Shown here one piece after another: positions 8,093 through 17,118 of a stretch of DNA of 64,000 nucleotides (its first letter is position 1; each line of letters opens with the position of its first letter). Source of the stretch: Actinophytocola sp. (GTDB lineage: Bacteria > Actinomycetota > Actinomycetes > Mycobacteriales > Pseudonocardiaceae); assembly GCA_009377395.1 (NCBI GenBank), contig WHUB01000003.1, positions 2,139-66,138 of the forward strand. The letters run 5' to 3'. The position numbers were made by a program, and so were the translations under genes. Below the pieces are notes generated by a model. That model ran no database searches. It saw only the letters and a list, made by a program, of their open reading frames with translations, and was not told where the DNA came from.

Positions 8093-8943
8093 TTGGCCTG
8101 CACCTCCATCACGCGCTCGGTGCCCAGCGCCCTGGCGTAGCTGAAGATCCCGATCAGCAGCACGGCCATGAGCACGAACGTGATCGCCGCCGCGATCGGA
8201 TAGTCGTTGTTGACCAGGTACTGCGTCTGGATGATGCTGCCGATCATGGTGGTTTCCGGCCCGCCGAGCACGGTCGCGTTGACGTAGTCGGCGGTGGTCG
8301 GGATGAACGTCATCAGCCCGCCCGCGAACACACCCGGCAGCGAGATCGGCAGCACGACCCGCAGGAACGCCTGCAGCCTGCTGGCGTAGAGGTCGTGGGC
8401 CGCCTCGACGACGCGGTGGTCCATCCGCTCCAGCACCGCGTAGATCGGCAGCACCATGAACGGCAGGAAGTTGTAGGCCAGGCCGAGCACCACCGCCGGT
8501 GCGGTGTTGAGCACCGCGAAGTCGGTCGGCAGCAGCCCGATGTTCTTGAGCGTGCCGAGCACGATGCCCTGGTCGCTGAGCGTGAACTTCCACGAGATGG
8601 TGCGCAGCACGAACGACACGAAGAACGGCAGCAGGAGCAGCAGCAGGTAGGTGGACTTGTGTTTGCCCGCCTTGAACGCGATCCAGTACGCGGCCGGGTA
8701 GCCGATCGCGATCGCGATCAGCGTGGCGGACAGACCGTAGAACAGCGACCGGAACAACTGCTCCGAGTAGAGGTTGAGCGCCTCGGTGTAGTTGCCGATG
8801 TTGAACGTCTGGTGGAACCCGGTGATGATGTTCCCGCTGGTGAGCGAGAGCGACACCATCCCGGCGATCGGCACGATGAAGAACAGCGCCAGCCACGCCC
8901 AGCCGGGCAGGGCGAGCAGGTACGGCGTCAGTTTGCGTCGCAT
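8089..8943 (-). CDS. potB: Polyamine ABC transporter permease PotB-type
   Basis: 284 residues, six predicted transmembrane helices beginning LLALPGWAWLALFFIVP. EAA loop EAAHDLYASRLQAFLRV. The ISWKFTLSDQGI and FIPTTADYVNATVLGG segments are characteristic of PotB/PotH. Pairs with PotC to form the membrane channel. Three bases separate its ATG from the PotD stop. Confidence 0.93.
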   Translation of the reverse strand: MRRKLTPYLLALPGWAWLALFFIVPIAGMVSLSLTSGNIITGFHQTFNIGNYTEALNLYSEQLFRSLFYGLSATLIAIAIGYPAAYWIAFKAGKHKSTYLLLLLLPFFVSFVLRTISWKFTLSDQGIVLGTLKNIGLLPTDFAVLNTAPAVVLGLAYNFLPFMVLPIYAVLERMDHRVVEAAHDLYASRLQAFLRVVLPISLPGVFAGGLMTFIPTTADYVNATVLGGPETTMIGSIIQTQYLVNNDYPIAAAITFVLMAVLLIGIFSYARALGTERVMEVQAK

Positions 8944-8946
8944 GGG

Positions 8947-10167
8947 TCAGGCCTGGGTGATCGCGTGGAAGACGTTGGTGAACGAGGATTCCTTGCCCGG
9001 CTTGACGGAGACGTAGTTGTGCAGCCGGGAGTACTCCTCCTCGGTCGGGAACACCATCGGGCTGCCGGCCAGTTCCAGCAGTTCCTTGCGCTTGGCCCCC
9101 GATGCCTGCTGTGCGTGCTCGCGGATCACGTTCTGCGTCTCGGGTACCGGCGGGATGTAGGTGATGTACTCGGTGAGCTCCGCCGCGATGTCCGGCCGGT
9201 AGAGGAAGTCGATCAGCTTCAGCGAGTCGACCGGGGCCTCGGAGGTCGTCGGGATGCACATGACGTCGGTCCAGATCGTCGCGCCTTCCTTGGGGACGAC
9301 GAACTCGAGGTCGGTGCCCGCCGACGCGTTCTGCTGGTAGATGTCGCCGGACCACGCCATGGTCAGCCAGACGTCGCCGTTGGTGAGCGGCTGCACGTAG
9401 TCCTGTGCGTAGTAGGCGCGCACGATGCCGTCGTCGCGCTGCTGCTGGAGCTTGGCGGCGGCGTCCTGCCAGTCCTTTTCGGTCGACGTCGCGGGATCGA
9501 CGCCGTTGAGGAGCAGGCCGAAGTTGGCGATCTCCTGCGCGTCGGACATCATGCCGACCTTGCCCTCGAACGCCGGGTCCCACAGGTCGGCGATGCTGGT
9601 GATCTCGCGTTTGACGTACTTCGGGTTGTAGGCGATGCCGGTGATGCCGGACGCGTACGGCGCGGTGAACCTGCAGCCGGGGTCGAAGGAGTTCTGCCGG
9701 TACGCCTCGCCGAGGTTCGCGGTGAAGTTCGGCATCCGGCTCTGGTCCAACGGCGCGAGGTAGCCGAGCGCGAGGAAGCGGGCCAGCTCGATGCCGTAGG
9801 TCAGCACGAACATGTCGTAGCCGGTCGAGTCGTGCGCGGCGAGCTGCGGCTGGAGCTTGCCCGCGAACGCGGCGACGTCCTGCACGTCCTCGCGGTAGTC
9901 GACCTTGATGCCGGTGGCCTCGGTGAACTTCTTCAGCGGGGTCCGCTCGGGGTCGATGTAGAGCGGCCAGTTGGCGAAGGTCAGGTTGCCGGTCTCCTTC
10001 TTGCCCTGCCAGAAGTCGTCGGCCGCGACGGGTTTCTGCCCCTGGCCGGACACGCCGCAGGCGGACAGCGCGAGACCCGCCGCCGTCAGGCCGGAGAACC
10101 TGAGCATGTCGCGGCGGCCGTAGCGGGCCTGGGTCATGCCCCTGAGCAGGGGAGTGGTGTTACGCAC
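8947..10167 (-). CDS. potD: Polyamine-binding lipoprotein PotD-type
   Basis: 406 residues from a GTG at 10167 with a good ribosome binding site (AAGGAGG 8 bases upstream); it overlaps the potA stop by 8 bases. The N-terminus holds a twin-arginine signal (GRRDMLRFSGLT) ending in a lipobox LSAC, so the mature protein is a lipid-anchored solute receptor exported folded. The body is a type 2 periplasmic-binding fold with NLTFANWPLYID near its start, as in PotD/PotF. An in-frame ATG at 10137 would still preserve the signal. Binds putrescine or spermidine (family knowledge). Confidence 0.92.
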   Translation of the reverse strand: MRNTTPLLRGMTQARYGRRDMLRFSGLTAAGLALSACGVSGQGQKPVAADDFWQGKKETGNLTFANWPLYIDPERTPLKKFTEATGIKVDYREDVQDVAAFAGKLQPQLAAHDSTGYDMFVLTYGIELARFLALGYLAPLDQSRMPNFTANLGEAYRQNSFDPGCRFTAPYASGITGIAYNPKYVKREITSIADLWDPAFEGKVGMMSDAQEIANFGLLLNGVDPATSTEKDWQDAAAKLQQQRDDGIVRAYYAQDYVQPLTNGDVWLTMAWSGDIYQQNASAGTDLEFVVPKEGATIWTDVMCIPTTSEAPVDSLKLIDFLYRPDIAAELTEYITYIPPVPETQNVIREHAQQASGAKRKELLELAGSPMVFPTEEEYSRLHNYVSVKPGKESSFTNVFHAITQA

Positions 10168-11350
10168 GGTGGGGTCCTCCTTGCGGGGAGTCGGAGAGTA
10201 GATAGGAATGCGAAGGCCGCCAGGAGAGCCACACCTCGCTGCCGCGTCCGGTGGTGACGTCGGTGGCGCTCAGGTCACGGGCATTCTGCTGGTACACCAC
10301 GATCTCGGTGCCGTCGTCCAGCCGGACGGTGTAGTGAGTGGACGATCCCAAGTAGACGGTGTCGGTGACGGTGCCGCGCACCCTGCTCAGCCCGGCATCG
10401 GGTGCGTCGGTGCTGATCGTGATCTTCTCGGGGCGCACCGTGAGGTCCGCCCGCTCGCCTTCGGTGAGGCGCTGGCCGATCAGCACGTGCTGGCCGCAGT
10501 CCAGCCGCACCTCGGCGCCATCCGATGTCGGGTTGGCGGCCGTGCCGGTCAGCAGGTTCGAGGTGCCGATGAACCCGGCGACGAACCGCGTCGCGGGATG
10601 CTCGTAGATCTCGGCGGGGGTGCCGAGTTGTTCGACGTAGCCGCCGTTCATGACCGCGATGCGGTCGGACATCGTCAGCGCCTCGCCCTGGTCGTGGGTG
10701 ACGTAGACGAAGGTGATGCCGATATCACGCTGGATGCGCTTGAGCTCGATCTGCATCGCCTGCCGCAGTTTGAGGTCGAGCGCGGCGAGCGGCTCGTCCA
10801 GCAGCAGCGCGCGCGGCTGGTTGACCAGCGCGCGGGCGAGCGCGACGCGCTGCCGCTGCCCGCCGGAGAGCTGTGACGGTTTGCGCTTGCCGTGGCCGCC
10901 GAGCTCCACCAGCTCGAGCATCTCGTCGATCCTGCGCTTGATCTCGGCCGCCTTGACCTTCTTGCGCTTGAGTCCGAACGCGACGTTCTCGGCGACGCTC
11001 AGGTGCGGGAACAGCGCGTAGCTCTGGAACACCATGTTGACGTCGCGGTGGTTCGGCGCGACGTCGGTGACGTCGTCGCCGTCGAGCCGCACCACGCCGG
11101 TGGTCGGTTCCTCGAACCCGGCGATCATGCGCATGGTCGTCGTCTTGCCGCAGCCGGACGGGCCGAGCAGCGAGAAGAACTCGCCCGCCTCGATGTCGAG
11201 GTCGAGATGGCCGACGGCGGTGATGGTCTCGCGTCCGGAGTGGAACGTCTTGGTGACGCCGGACAGGCTGATCGCGGGCACAGCCTCGGTTTTCGGCCCG
11301 GCGGTGGGGGTCGCGGGCGCCTCGGTGGTGGCTGTCACAGGGTCTCCCAT
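10160..11350 (-). CDS. potA: Polyamine ABC transporter ATP-binding protein PotA-type
   Basis: 396 residues from the ATG at 11350. Walker A GPSGCGKT at 63-70, signature LSGGQ at 161-165, Walker B LLLDEP around 182-187, followed by the H-loop in VTHDQGEA. The C-terminal TOBE/OB domain (about 280-396) is usual for PotA-type importers. The first 25 residues are a Pro/Thr/Ala-rich tail not found in enteric PotA. The start shares one base with the aldehyde dehydrogenase stop (TGATG). Confidence 0.93.
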   Translation of the reverse strand: MGDPVTATTEAPATPTAGPKTEAVPAISLSGVTKTFHSGRETITAVGHLDLDIEAGEFFSLLGPSGCGKTTTMRMIAGFEEPTTGVVRLDGDDVTDVAPNHRDVNMVFQSYALFPHLSVAENVAFGLKRKKVKAAEIKRRIDEMLELVELGGHGKRKPSQLSGGQRQRVALARALVNQPRALLLDEPLAALDLKLRQAMQIELKRIQRDIGITFVYVTHDQGEALTMSDRIAVMNGGYVEQLGTPAEIYEHPATRFVAGFIGTSNLLTGTAANPTSDGAEVRLDCGQHVLIGQRLTEGERADLTVRPEKITISTDAPDAGLSRVRGTVTDTVYLGSSTHYTVRLDDGTEIVVYQQNARDLSATDVTTGRGSEVWLSWRPSHSYLLSDSPQGGPHRA

Positions 11351-12789
11351 CAGCCGATGTAGCTCATGACGTGCTTGACGCGCGTGTATTCCTCGAAGCT
11401 GTAGGCCGACAGGTCCTTGCCGTACCCGGAGTGCTTGAAGCCGCCGTGCGGCATCTCCGCGATGAGCGGGATATGGGTGTTGATCCACACGCAGCCGAAG
11501 TCCAGCCGCCGCGACACCCGCAGTGCCCTGGCGTGGTCGCGCGTCCAGACGCTCGAGGCCAGCCCGTACTCGACGGAGTTGGCCCACGACACGGCGGTGC
11601 CCTCGTCGTCGAAGCGCTGCACGGTGACGACGGGGCCGAAGATCTCGTCGGTGACCAGCTCGTCGCCCTGGCGCAGCCCGGCGACGACGGTCGGCGCGTA
11701 GAAGTAGCCGGTCTCGCCGACGCGCTCGCCACCGGCGAGGATCTTGGCGTGGTCCGGGGCGCGGTCGATGAAGCCGGACACCCGCGCGAGCTGGTTGGGG
11801 TTGTTCAGCGGGCCGTAGTCGGCGTCGGGGTTGTCCGGGCCCGCGGTGACGGTGCCGTTGGCCTGCTCGGCGAGCGCGGCGGCGAGGTCGTCGTGGACGC
11901 CGGGCGCGGCGAGCACCCGCGTCGCCGCGGTGCAGTCCTGACCGGCGTTGAAGTACCCGGCGGCGGCGATGCCCTCGGCGGCGGCCTCGATGTCGGCGTC
12001 GTCGAAGACGACAACCGGGGCCTTGCCGCCGAGTTCGAGGTGCAGCCGCTTGAGATCGGCGGCACCGGCGTGGGCGATCTCCTTGCCCGCGCGGGTGGAG
12101 CCGGTGAGCGAGATCAGCCGGGGCGTCGGGTGGTCCACCAGCGCCCGGCCGGTGTCGCGGTCGCCGGTGATGACGTTGAACACCCCGGCGGGCAGGAACT
12201 CCGCCGCGATCTCGGCGAGCAGCAGCGTGGTCAGCGGGGTGGTGTCGGACGGCTTGAGCACGATGGTGTTGCCCGCGGCCAGCGCGGGGCCGATCTTCCA
12301 CGCGGCCATCGCCATCGGGTAGTTCCACGGCGTGATCTGGCCGACCGGGCCGATCGGCTCGCGGCGGATCCACGAGGTGTGGCCCGCCATGTACTCGCCC
12401 GCCGCCTTGCCCTCCAGGTTTCGCGCTGCGCCCGCGAAGAACCGCAGCGCGTCGAGCACCTGGAAGATCTCGTCGTCCTTGGTCAGCTTGGCGGGCTTGC
12501 CGCAGTTGGCGACCTCGGCCGCGACCAGCTCGTCGGCGCGGCCCTCGACGGCGTCGGCGAACTTGTTCAGCGCGATCTGACGCTCGGCGGGCGTGCTGTC
12601 GCGCCAGCCGTTGTCGAAGGCGTCGGCGGCGGCGCGGAAGGCGGCGTCGACGTCGGCCGGGCCGGACAGTGGCGCCTCGGCGAACACCTCGCCGGTGACG
12701 GGGTCGATTAGCTGGGACGTCGCGCCGTCGGCGGCGTCAACGTACTCGCCGTTGATGAAGTTCTTGAGCCGGCGAACCTGCGTTGGCAC
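11350..12789 (-). CDS. Aldehyde dehydrogenase, probable 4-aminobutyraldehyde dehydrogenase
   Basis: 479 residues, NAD(P)-dependent ALDH superfamily. Catalytic Cys286 in NAGQDCTAAT and general base Glu252 in LELGGKAP; Rossmann-type GSTRAGKEI around 230-238. Best context match is gamma-aminobutyraldehyde dehydrogenase (PatD/YdcW, PuuC), which makes 4-aminobutyrate from 4-aminobutanal. GTG start at 12789, preceded by GAGGAG; the first Met-initiated reading would lose conserved N-terminal residues. First gene of the ALDH-potABC-oxidase operon. Confidence 0.88.
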   Translation of the reverse strand: MPTQVRRLKNFINGEYVDAADGATSQLIDPVTGEVFAEAPLSGPADVDAAFRAAADAFDNGWRDSTPAERQIALNKFADAVEGRADELVAAEVANCGKPAKLTKDDEIFQVLDALRFFAGAARNLEGKAAGEYMAGHTSWIRREPIGPVGQITPWNYPMAMAAWKIGPALAAGNTIVLKPSDTTPLTTLLLAEIAAEFLPAGVFNVITGDRDTGRALVDHPTPRLISLTGSTRAGKEIAHAGAADLKRLHLELGGKAPVVVFDDADIEAAAEGIAAAGYFNAGQDCTAATRVLAAPGVHDDLAAALAEQANGTVTAGPDNPDADYGPLNNPNQLARVSGFIDRAPDHAKILAGGERVGETGYFYAPTVVAGLRQGDELVTDEIFGPVVTVQRFDDEGTAVSWANSVEYGLASSVWTRDHARALRVSRRLDFGCVWINTHIPLIAEMPHGGFKHSGYGKDLSAYSFEEYTRVKHVMSYIG

Positions 12790-12929
12790 GCGATCACTCC
12801 TCGGCAGCTTGTGATGTGTTGCACTTGCCGACGACTCTGACAGAGCAGTCGCTTGATCACAAGTGATTCCGTTGTAAAACCTAGATAACGCAACTAATAC
12901 CGGATCACGATGCGGAATTCGGCCGCGTA
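12790..12929 (-). promoter_or_regulatory. Upstream region of the ALDH-pot operon
   Basis: 140 bases, much more A/T-rich than the surrounding genes. Contains AACGCAAC at 12887-12894, an octamer also found in the divergent aguA/aminotransferase promoter (18229-18236), and the small dyad TCACAAGTGA near 12857. No convincing -35/-10 pair. Likely holds the promoter and a binding site for the neighbouring Lrp-type regulator (inference). Confidence 0.45.
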
Positions 12930-14534
12930 TCACGGTGTCCGGTGGACGGTGCGGCCGGCGACGACGGTCCGCAGCACCCGGGCATTCAGCAGCGCGGCGG
13001 GATCGAAGGGATCGCGGTCGAGCACGACGAAGTCCGCCAACAACCCCGCGCGCAGCCGTCCGACGGACTCCTCGGCTCGGCACGCCCACGCCGAGTCGGC
13101 GGTGGCGTGCCCGAACGCCGCCCGTGCCGGGACCGCGAGGTGCGGTTGCAGCGCGGGCAGTTCCGGGTCGAGCGCGGACCGCCGGGTGCTGGCGATGTAC
13201 ATGTTCGGCAGCGGCGGGTGCGGGGCGGTCGGCGCGTCGGTGCCGAAGGCCAGCCGCGCCCCGGCCGCCGTCATCTCCGGCCAGGCGAACCCACGCTCCG
13301 CGCGCTCGTCGCCCAGCATCGCCGCCCAGTTGTCCCTGATCGCCGGATCGGCGTGCACCGGCTGCATGGACGCGGTCACCCCGAGCTCCGACAGCCGAGA
13401 CACGTCCGTCGGATCGACGTACTCGAGGTGCTCGATCCGATGCCGCCTCGGCCGGGGCCCATTGACCCTCGCCGCGTTCTCCAACGCATCCAGCGCGATG
13501 CGGACCGCGCCGTCGCCGATGGCGTGCAGCGCCACCTGGAGTCCGGCGGCATCGGCCGCCGCCACCGCGGGCGCCAGCCGGTCGTACCCCCAGATCGGGT
13601 CGGCGTTGCCGCCGTCGGCGTACGGCTTGAGCATCGTCGCGGTGCAGCCGTCGATCACGCCGTCGACGATGAACTTCACCCCGGTGACGCGCAGCCGCTC
13701 GGAGTGATGGGTGCGCGCCAGCTCGGCGGCCCGCTCGATCTGCTCGGCGTGGTCGCCCTGCGGGTGGATGAGCCAGTGCCCGACGATCCGCAGGTCCAGC
13801 CGCCCGTCCCGCTCGGCGCGCACCATCGCCGCCAGGTTGTGCTCGTCGAGCGCCATGTCGACGGCGGTGGTCACGCCGCTGGACAGATACGCCCGTATCG
13901 CGGTGTCGAGCGCGCGATCCCGGTCGGCGTCGCTGTTCGTCTCGGCGAGGAACGGCCACACGATGCCGATCGCCGCCGTCTCCTCGAGGTGCCCGGTCGG
14001 CTCCCCGTCGGCATCCCGCACGATCCGGCCACCGGCCGGGTCCGGCGTGTCCCGGGTGACGCCGAGCTCCGCCAGCGCCGCCGTGTTGACCCACACCGAG
14101 TGGTAGTCGTTGGCGTCGAGGTAGACCGGCCGGTCCGGCACGACGGCGTCTAGCATCTGCCGGGTCGGCGTGCCATCGGGGACCGCGTCGAACAGCCAGC
14201 CCCGGCCTAGCACGCGCGGCGCGCCGGGATTGTCCTCGGCCCACGCGGCGACCCGGCGCTGGATCTCGGCGAGGTCGGCCGCGTCGGTCAGGTGCGCCCG
14301 CAGCTGCGCCTCGCCCGCCATCACCACGTGCGCGTGGCCGTCGACGAACCCCGGCAGCACCGTGCGGCCGGCGAGGTCGAGCTCCACCGCGTCGGCGCCC
14401 GCGTGCGCGCGGGCGGTGGCGTCGTCACCGACGTAGCCGATGCGGTCGCCGGTGACGACCATCGCCGCTGCCGACGGCCGTTCCTGGTCGCCGGTGACCA
14501 GCCGGCCGTTCGAGTACAGCGTCGCCCGGCTCAC
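12930..14534 (-). CDS. YtcJ-like metal-dependent amidohydrolase
   Basis: 534 residues from a GTG at 14534 that overlaps the permease stop (GTGA). Amidohydrolase superfamily, YtcJ/N-substituted formamide deformylase branch: metal motif VDGHAHVV in the N-terminal third, KFIVDGVIDG with the bridging-acid region, HAIGDGA, RIEHLE and a late FGTDAP Asp. The C-terminal composite domain ends LRTVVAGRTVHRTP. Acts on an amide, formamide or carbamoyl-type bond. The adjacent NCS1 permease suggests its substrate is imported by it. It is not an established step of agmatine catabolism. Confidence 0.85.
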   Translation of the reverse strand: MSRATLYSNGRLVTGDQERPSAAAMVVTGDRIGYVGDDATARAHAGADAVELDLAGRTVLPGFVDGHAHVVMAGEAQLRAHLTDAADLAEIQRRVAAWAEDNPGAPRVLGRGWLFDAVPDGTPTRQMLDAVVPDRPVYLDANDYHSVWVNTAALAELGVTRDTPDPAGGRIVRDADGEPTGHLEETAAIGIVWPFLAETNSDADRDRALDTAIRAYLSSGVTTAVDMALDEHNLAAMVRAERDGRLDLRIVGHWLIHPQGDHAEQIERAAELARTHHSERLRVTGVKFIVDGVIDGCTATMLKPYADGGNADPIWGYDRLAPAVAAADAAGLQVALHAIGDGAVRIALDALENAARVNGPRPRRHRIEHLEYVDPTDVSRLSELGVTASMQPVHADPAIRDNWAAMLGDERAERGFAWPEMTAAGARLAFGTDAPTAPHPPLPNMYIASTRRSALDPELPALQPHLAVPARAAFGHATADSAWACRAEESVGRLRAGLLADFVVLDRDPFDPAALLNARVLRTVVAGRTVHRTP

Positions 14535-16009
14535 CCGATCGCCTCCTCGACCTCCTGCTTCGGAACGGTGGCCGCGGCGGCGGGCTCGCGGTAGCCGCCC
14601 TTGCCCGCCGGGCGCACCCACACCACGGTCAGCACCGCGTGCACCACCGCCGTGACGACGAACGCGGGCAGCGACGCCGAGGTGTAGGTGAAGATCGCGG
14701 CCGACTCGAACGTGATCGGGTTGAGCAGCAGGAAGTAGGTCAGTGCACCGGCGCCGACCGCGAGGAACGCCGCCGGATTGACGCCGAACCAGAACGAGTA
14801 CCGCGAGGTCCCCTCCGGCTGGTACAGCTCGCGCACCACGATGCGGCGGCGTCGCAGCAGGAAGAAGTCGGTCAGGTACACCGCCGTCAGCGGCGCCATC
14901 ACCAGCCCGATCCAGGCGACGAACTTGAAGAAGTTGTCGTACAGCGCGGCGGGCCAGAACACCACGATCGCCGACGGCGCGTAGAGCAGCGCCACGAACA
15001 CCGGCCACGGGATGCGCCGCACCGCCGAGCCGCCCGCCCTGATGATGGCGAGCCCGCCGGAGTAGGTCTGCGAGACCATGCTGGTGAGGTTGGCGAACGC
15101 GATGAACAGCAGCGCGAGCACGCCGAGCACGACGCCGCCGAGCGGCACCATCCACACGGTCGGGTCGACCTCGCCGAGCACCAGCGCGGCCATGGTGCCG
15201 ACCATGCCCGCCACCACCGACGCGAAGAAGATGCCGACCATGTTGGGCCAGAACGCCGCCCGCTGGGTGCGGGTCAGCCGGGCCAGGTTGCCCATGATCG
15301 TCCACCAGGAGAAGCCGGTCGCGAAGCTCAGCTCGAGCGCGGCGGCGAAGTTCAGCCGATCCTGCGCGAAGGCGTCCAGCGGCTTGGCCGCGCTCAGCTC
15401 GGCGACGGAGTTGCCCGCCAGCAGCACGATCAGCATCACGACGGTCAACACCGCGAGCGCGGGCGCGACGATCTTGTTCACCCACTCGATCGAGACCGGG
15501 CCGCGCACCAGGATCAGCCACCCCAGCAGCAGCGCGAGCAGCGACATGCCGATCACCATCGGGCCGTTCGGATCGAAGTCGGTGCCGAAGACCGCGTTCG
15601 AGACGTTGGTGACGGCACGGCCGAACATGATGGCCAGCACCGCGTTCCAGCCCGCCTCGGCCAGCGGCATCATCACCGCGACCAGCGCGCGCACGCCGTT
15701 GAGCCCGAACACGGTGCGCAGCAGGGTGTACTGCTCGACGCCGTACTTCGCCGACGGCAGGCAGGTCGCGGCGGCGACGAGCACGACGCCGATCAGGTTG
15801 CCGATGAGGGTGGCGACGATCGCGGTCTTCACCCCGACGAACATCGCGATCGCGCCGCCGGTGAGGAACGCCCAGGTGGCGATCGCGAGCCCGACGTTGA
15901 CCGAGGTGAACTGCCAGAAGCCCCAGAGCCGCTCGTGGGGCAGCACGGGCAGCTCGGTGAACTCGCCCGCGGTCGACGACGTGACGTCCGGTTTGTTGTT
16001 CGCGTTCAC
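14531..16009 (-). CDS. NCS1-family nucleobase/amide:cation symporter
   Basis: About 492 residues, inner membrane, around 12 transmembrane helices. Family marks: LPHERLWGFWQFTSVNVGLAI near the N-terminus, GWNAVLAIMFGRA, FSWWTIMGNLARL and TDFFLLRRRR. NCS1 members carry cytosine, purines, uracil, allantoin, hydantoin or thiamine precursors; the substrate here is open. The GTG at 16009 overlaps the stop of a 56-residue membrane protein gene (GTGA), and a GTG at 16012 is the alternative. Followed by the amidohydrolase, again with a 4-base overlap. Confidence 0.88.
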   Translation of the reverse strand: MNANNKPDVTSSTAGEFTELPVLPHERLWGFWQFTSVNVGLAIATWAFLTGGAIAMFVGVKTAIVATLIGNLIGVVLVAAATCLPSAKYGVEQYTLLRTVFGLNGVRALVAVMMPLAEAGWNAVLAIMFGRAVTNVSNAVFGTDFDPNGPMVIGMSLLALLLGWLILVRGPVSIEWVNKIVAPALAVLTVVMLIVLLAGNSVAELSAAKPLDAFAQDRLNFAAALELSFATGFSWWTIMGNLARLTRTQRAAFWPNMVGIFFASVVAGMVGTMAALVLGEVDPTVWMVPLGGVVLGVLALLFIAFANLTSMVSQTYSGGLAIIRAGGSAVRRIPWPVFVALLYAPSAIVVFWPAALYDNFFKFVAWIGLVMAPLTAVYLTDFFLLRRRRIVVRELYQPEGTSRYSFWFGVNPAAFLAVGAGALTYFLLLNPITFESAAIFTYTSASLPAFVVTAVVHAVLTVVWVRPAGKGGYREPAAAATVPKQEVEEAIG

Positions 16010-16176
16010 CACGGGTACCCCCAGGCGAGCGAGGCGACGATCAGCACGAGGGAGCCGATGAGCAGCCAGAGCCAGTCGGCCCGGGGCAGGTCGTCGGCTG
16101 CCGGGTCGTGATGATCGGGGTCTTCGATGACGGCGAGGCGCCGGTCGAGCTCCCGGCGGAAGTCGGCGGTTTCCAT
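16006..16176 (-). CDS. 56-residue single-span membrane protein coupled to the NCS1 permease
   Basis: A gene too short for most callers. ATG at 16176, TGA at 16006-16008 overlapping the permease GTG. The N-terminal half is hydrophilic and acidic (FRRELDRRLAVIEDPDHH), the C-terminal half is one hydrophobic helix (WLWLLIGSLVLIVASLAW) ending YPW. It starts 3 bases after the amidase stop, so it is flanked by operon genes on both sides with no room to spare. The position recalls small subunits that accompany SSS transporters (for example YjcH with ActP). Accessory subunit role is inference. Confidence 0.8.
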   Translation of the reverse strand: METADFRRELDRRLAVIEDPDHHDPAADDLPRADWLWLLIGSLVLIVASLAWGYPW

Positions 16177-16179
16177 GCG

Positions 16180-17118
16180 TTACGCCTCCTCGGTGATGAT
16201 GCGGTAGGTGTCCGGTCGGCGGGTCTCGAGGAACGGGAACAGCGTCAGCCAGTCGCGGCGCTGGTCGAGGTCGAGCGGCGCGACCAGGACGGCGTCGCCG
16301 TCGCGCGGCGCGGAGACGAGCACCCGGCCGTAGGGGTCGGAGATGAACGACGAGCCGTAGAAGGTGATGACACCTTCGTCGCCCCAGCGGTTGGGGACGA
16401 CCATGAACGTGCCGTTGGCGATGCCGTTGCCGACGATCACCTGCCGCCACAGCGGCTCGGTGTCGAAGTCAGGGTGGTCCGGTTCGGAGCCGATCGCGGT
16501 CGGGTACACGAGGACCTCCGCGCCCGCGAGCGAGTACGCCCTGGCGACCTCGGGGAACCACTGGTCCCAGCAGGTCGGCAGGCCGAACCGGGCGGGGGCG
16601 CCCGGAGTCGGCAGCTCCACAACGGGATACGCGTCAGGTCCGGCCGGCCCGCCACGGAAATAGTGGTCCTCGTAGTACCCGGCCGAGACCGGGATGTGGA
16701 GCTTGCGGGTGCGGCCCAGCAGCGTCCCTTCCGGTGCGACGAGGATCGCGGTGTTGTAGCCGAGCCCGTCGGGCCCGTCCGCCCGCTCGAACAGCGAGGC
16801 GTGCACGGCGACCCCGGCGTCCGCGGCGGCCTTCGCGGCGAAGGTGTAGGTGGGACCCGATTCGAGGTCCTCGGCCGTGTCGGCGGCATCGGCGCCGGGT
16901 TTGGTGTCGGCCGGGTAGCGCGACAGCGTCAGCTCCGGCAGGCACACCACGCTCGCGCCCGCGTCGGCGGCGGTGCGGATGCCGTCGGCGAGCACTGCGG
17001 TGTGCTCGTCGGAGTCGGCGTGCCAGCGGGTCTGCACCAGCCCGACGACCAGCGGGTCGCGGGTCGGCTCGGCCGTCCGGGCGGGCGAATCGGGGACCTC
17101 GGCGGTGATCAGCTGCAC
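16180..17118 (-). CDS. aguB: Carbon-nitrogen hydrolase, probable N-carbamoylputrescine amidase
   Basis: 312 residues. Nitrilase-superfamily triad: Glu62 in CLPELT, Lys139 in TRKLHIP, Cys183 in PTCWDQWFPE. The CWDQWFPE wording is that of N-carbamoylputrescine amidase, which releases CO2 and NH3 to give putrescine. Overlaps aguA by 10 bases, so both agmatine-to-putrescine enzymes are coupled. A 30-residue N-terminal extension precedes the fold; an internal start is possible. Confidence 0.9.
   Translation of the reverse strand: MQLITAEVPDSPARTAEPTRDPLVVGLVQTRWHADSDEHTAVLADGIRTAADAGASVVCLPELTLSRYPADTKPGADAADTAEDLESGPTYTFAAKAAADAGVAVHASLFERADGPDGLGYNTAILVAPEGTLLGRTRKLHIPVSAGYYEDHYFRGGPAGPDAYPVVELPTPGAPARFGLPTCWDQWFPEVARAYSLAGAEVLVYPTAIGSEPDHPDFDTEPLWRQVIVGNGIANGTFMVVPNRWGDEGVITFYGSSFISDPYGRVLVSAPRDGDAVLVAPLDLDQRRDWLTLFPFLETRRPDTYRIITEEA

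Noticed and set aside
8395-10257. 620-residue plus-strand open frame opposite potB/potD
   Set aside because: Antisense shadow; composition and lack of domains mark it as non-coding.
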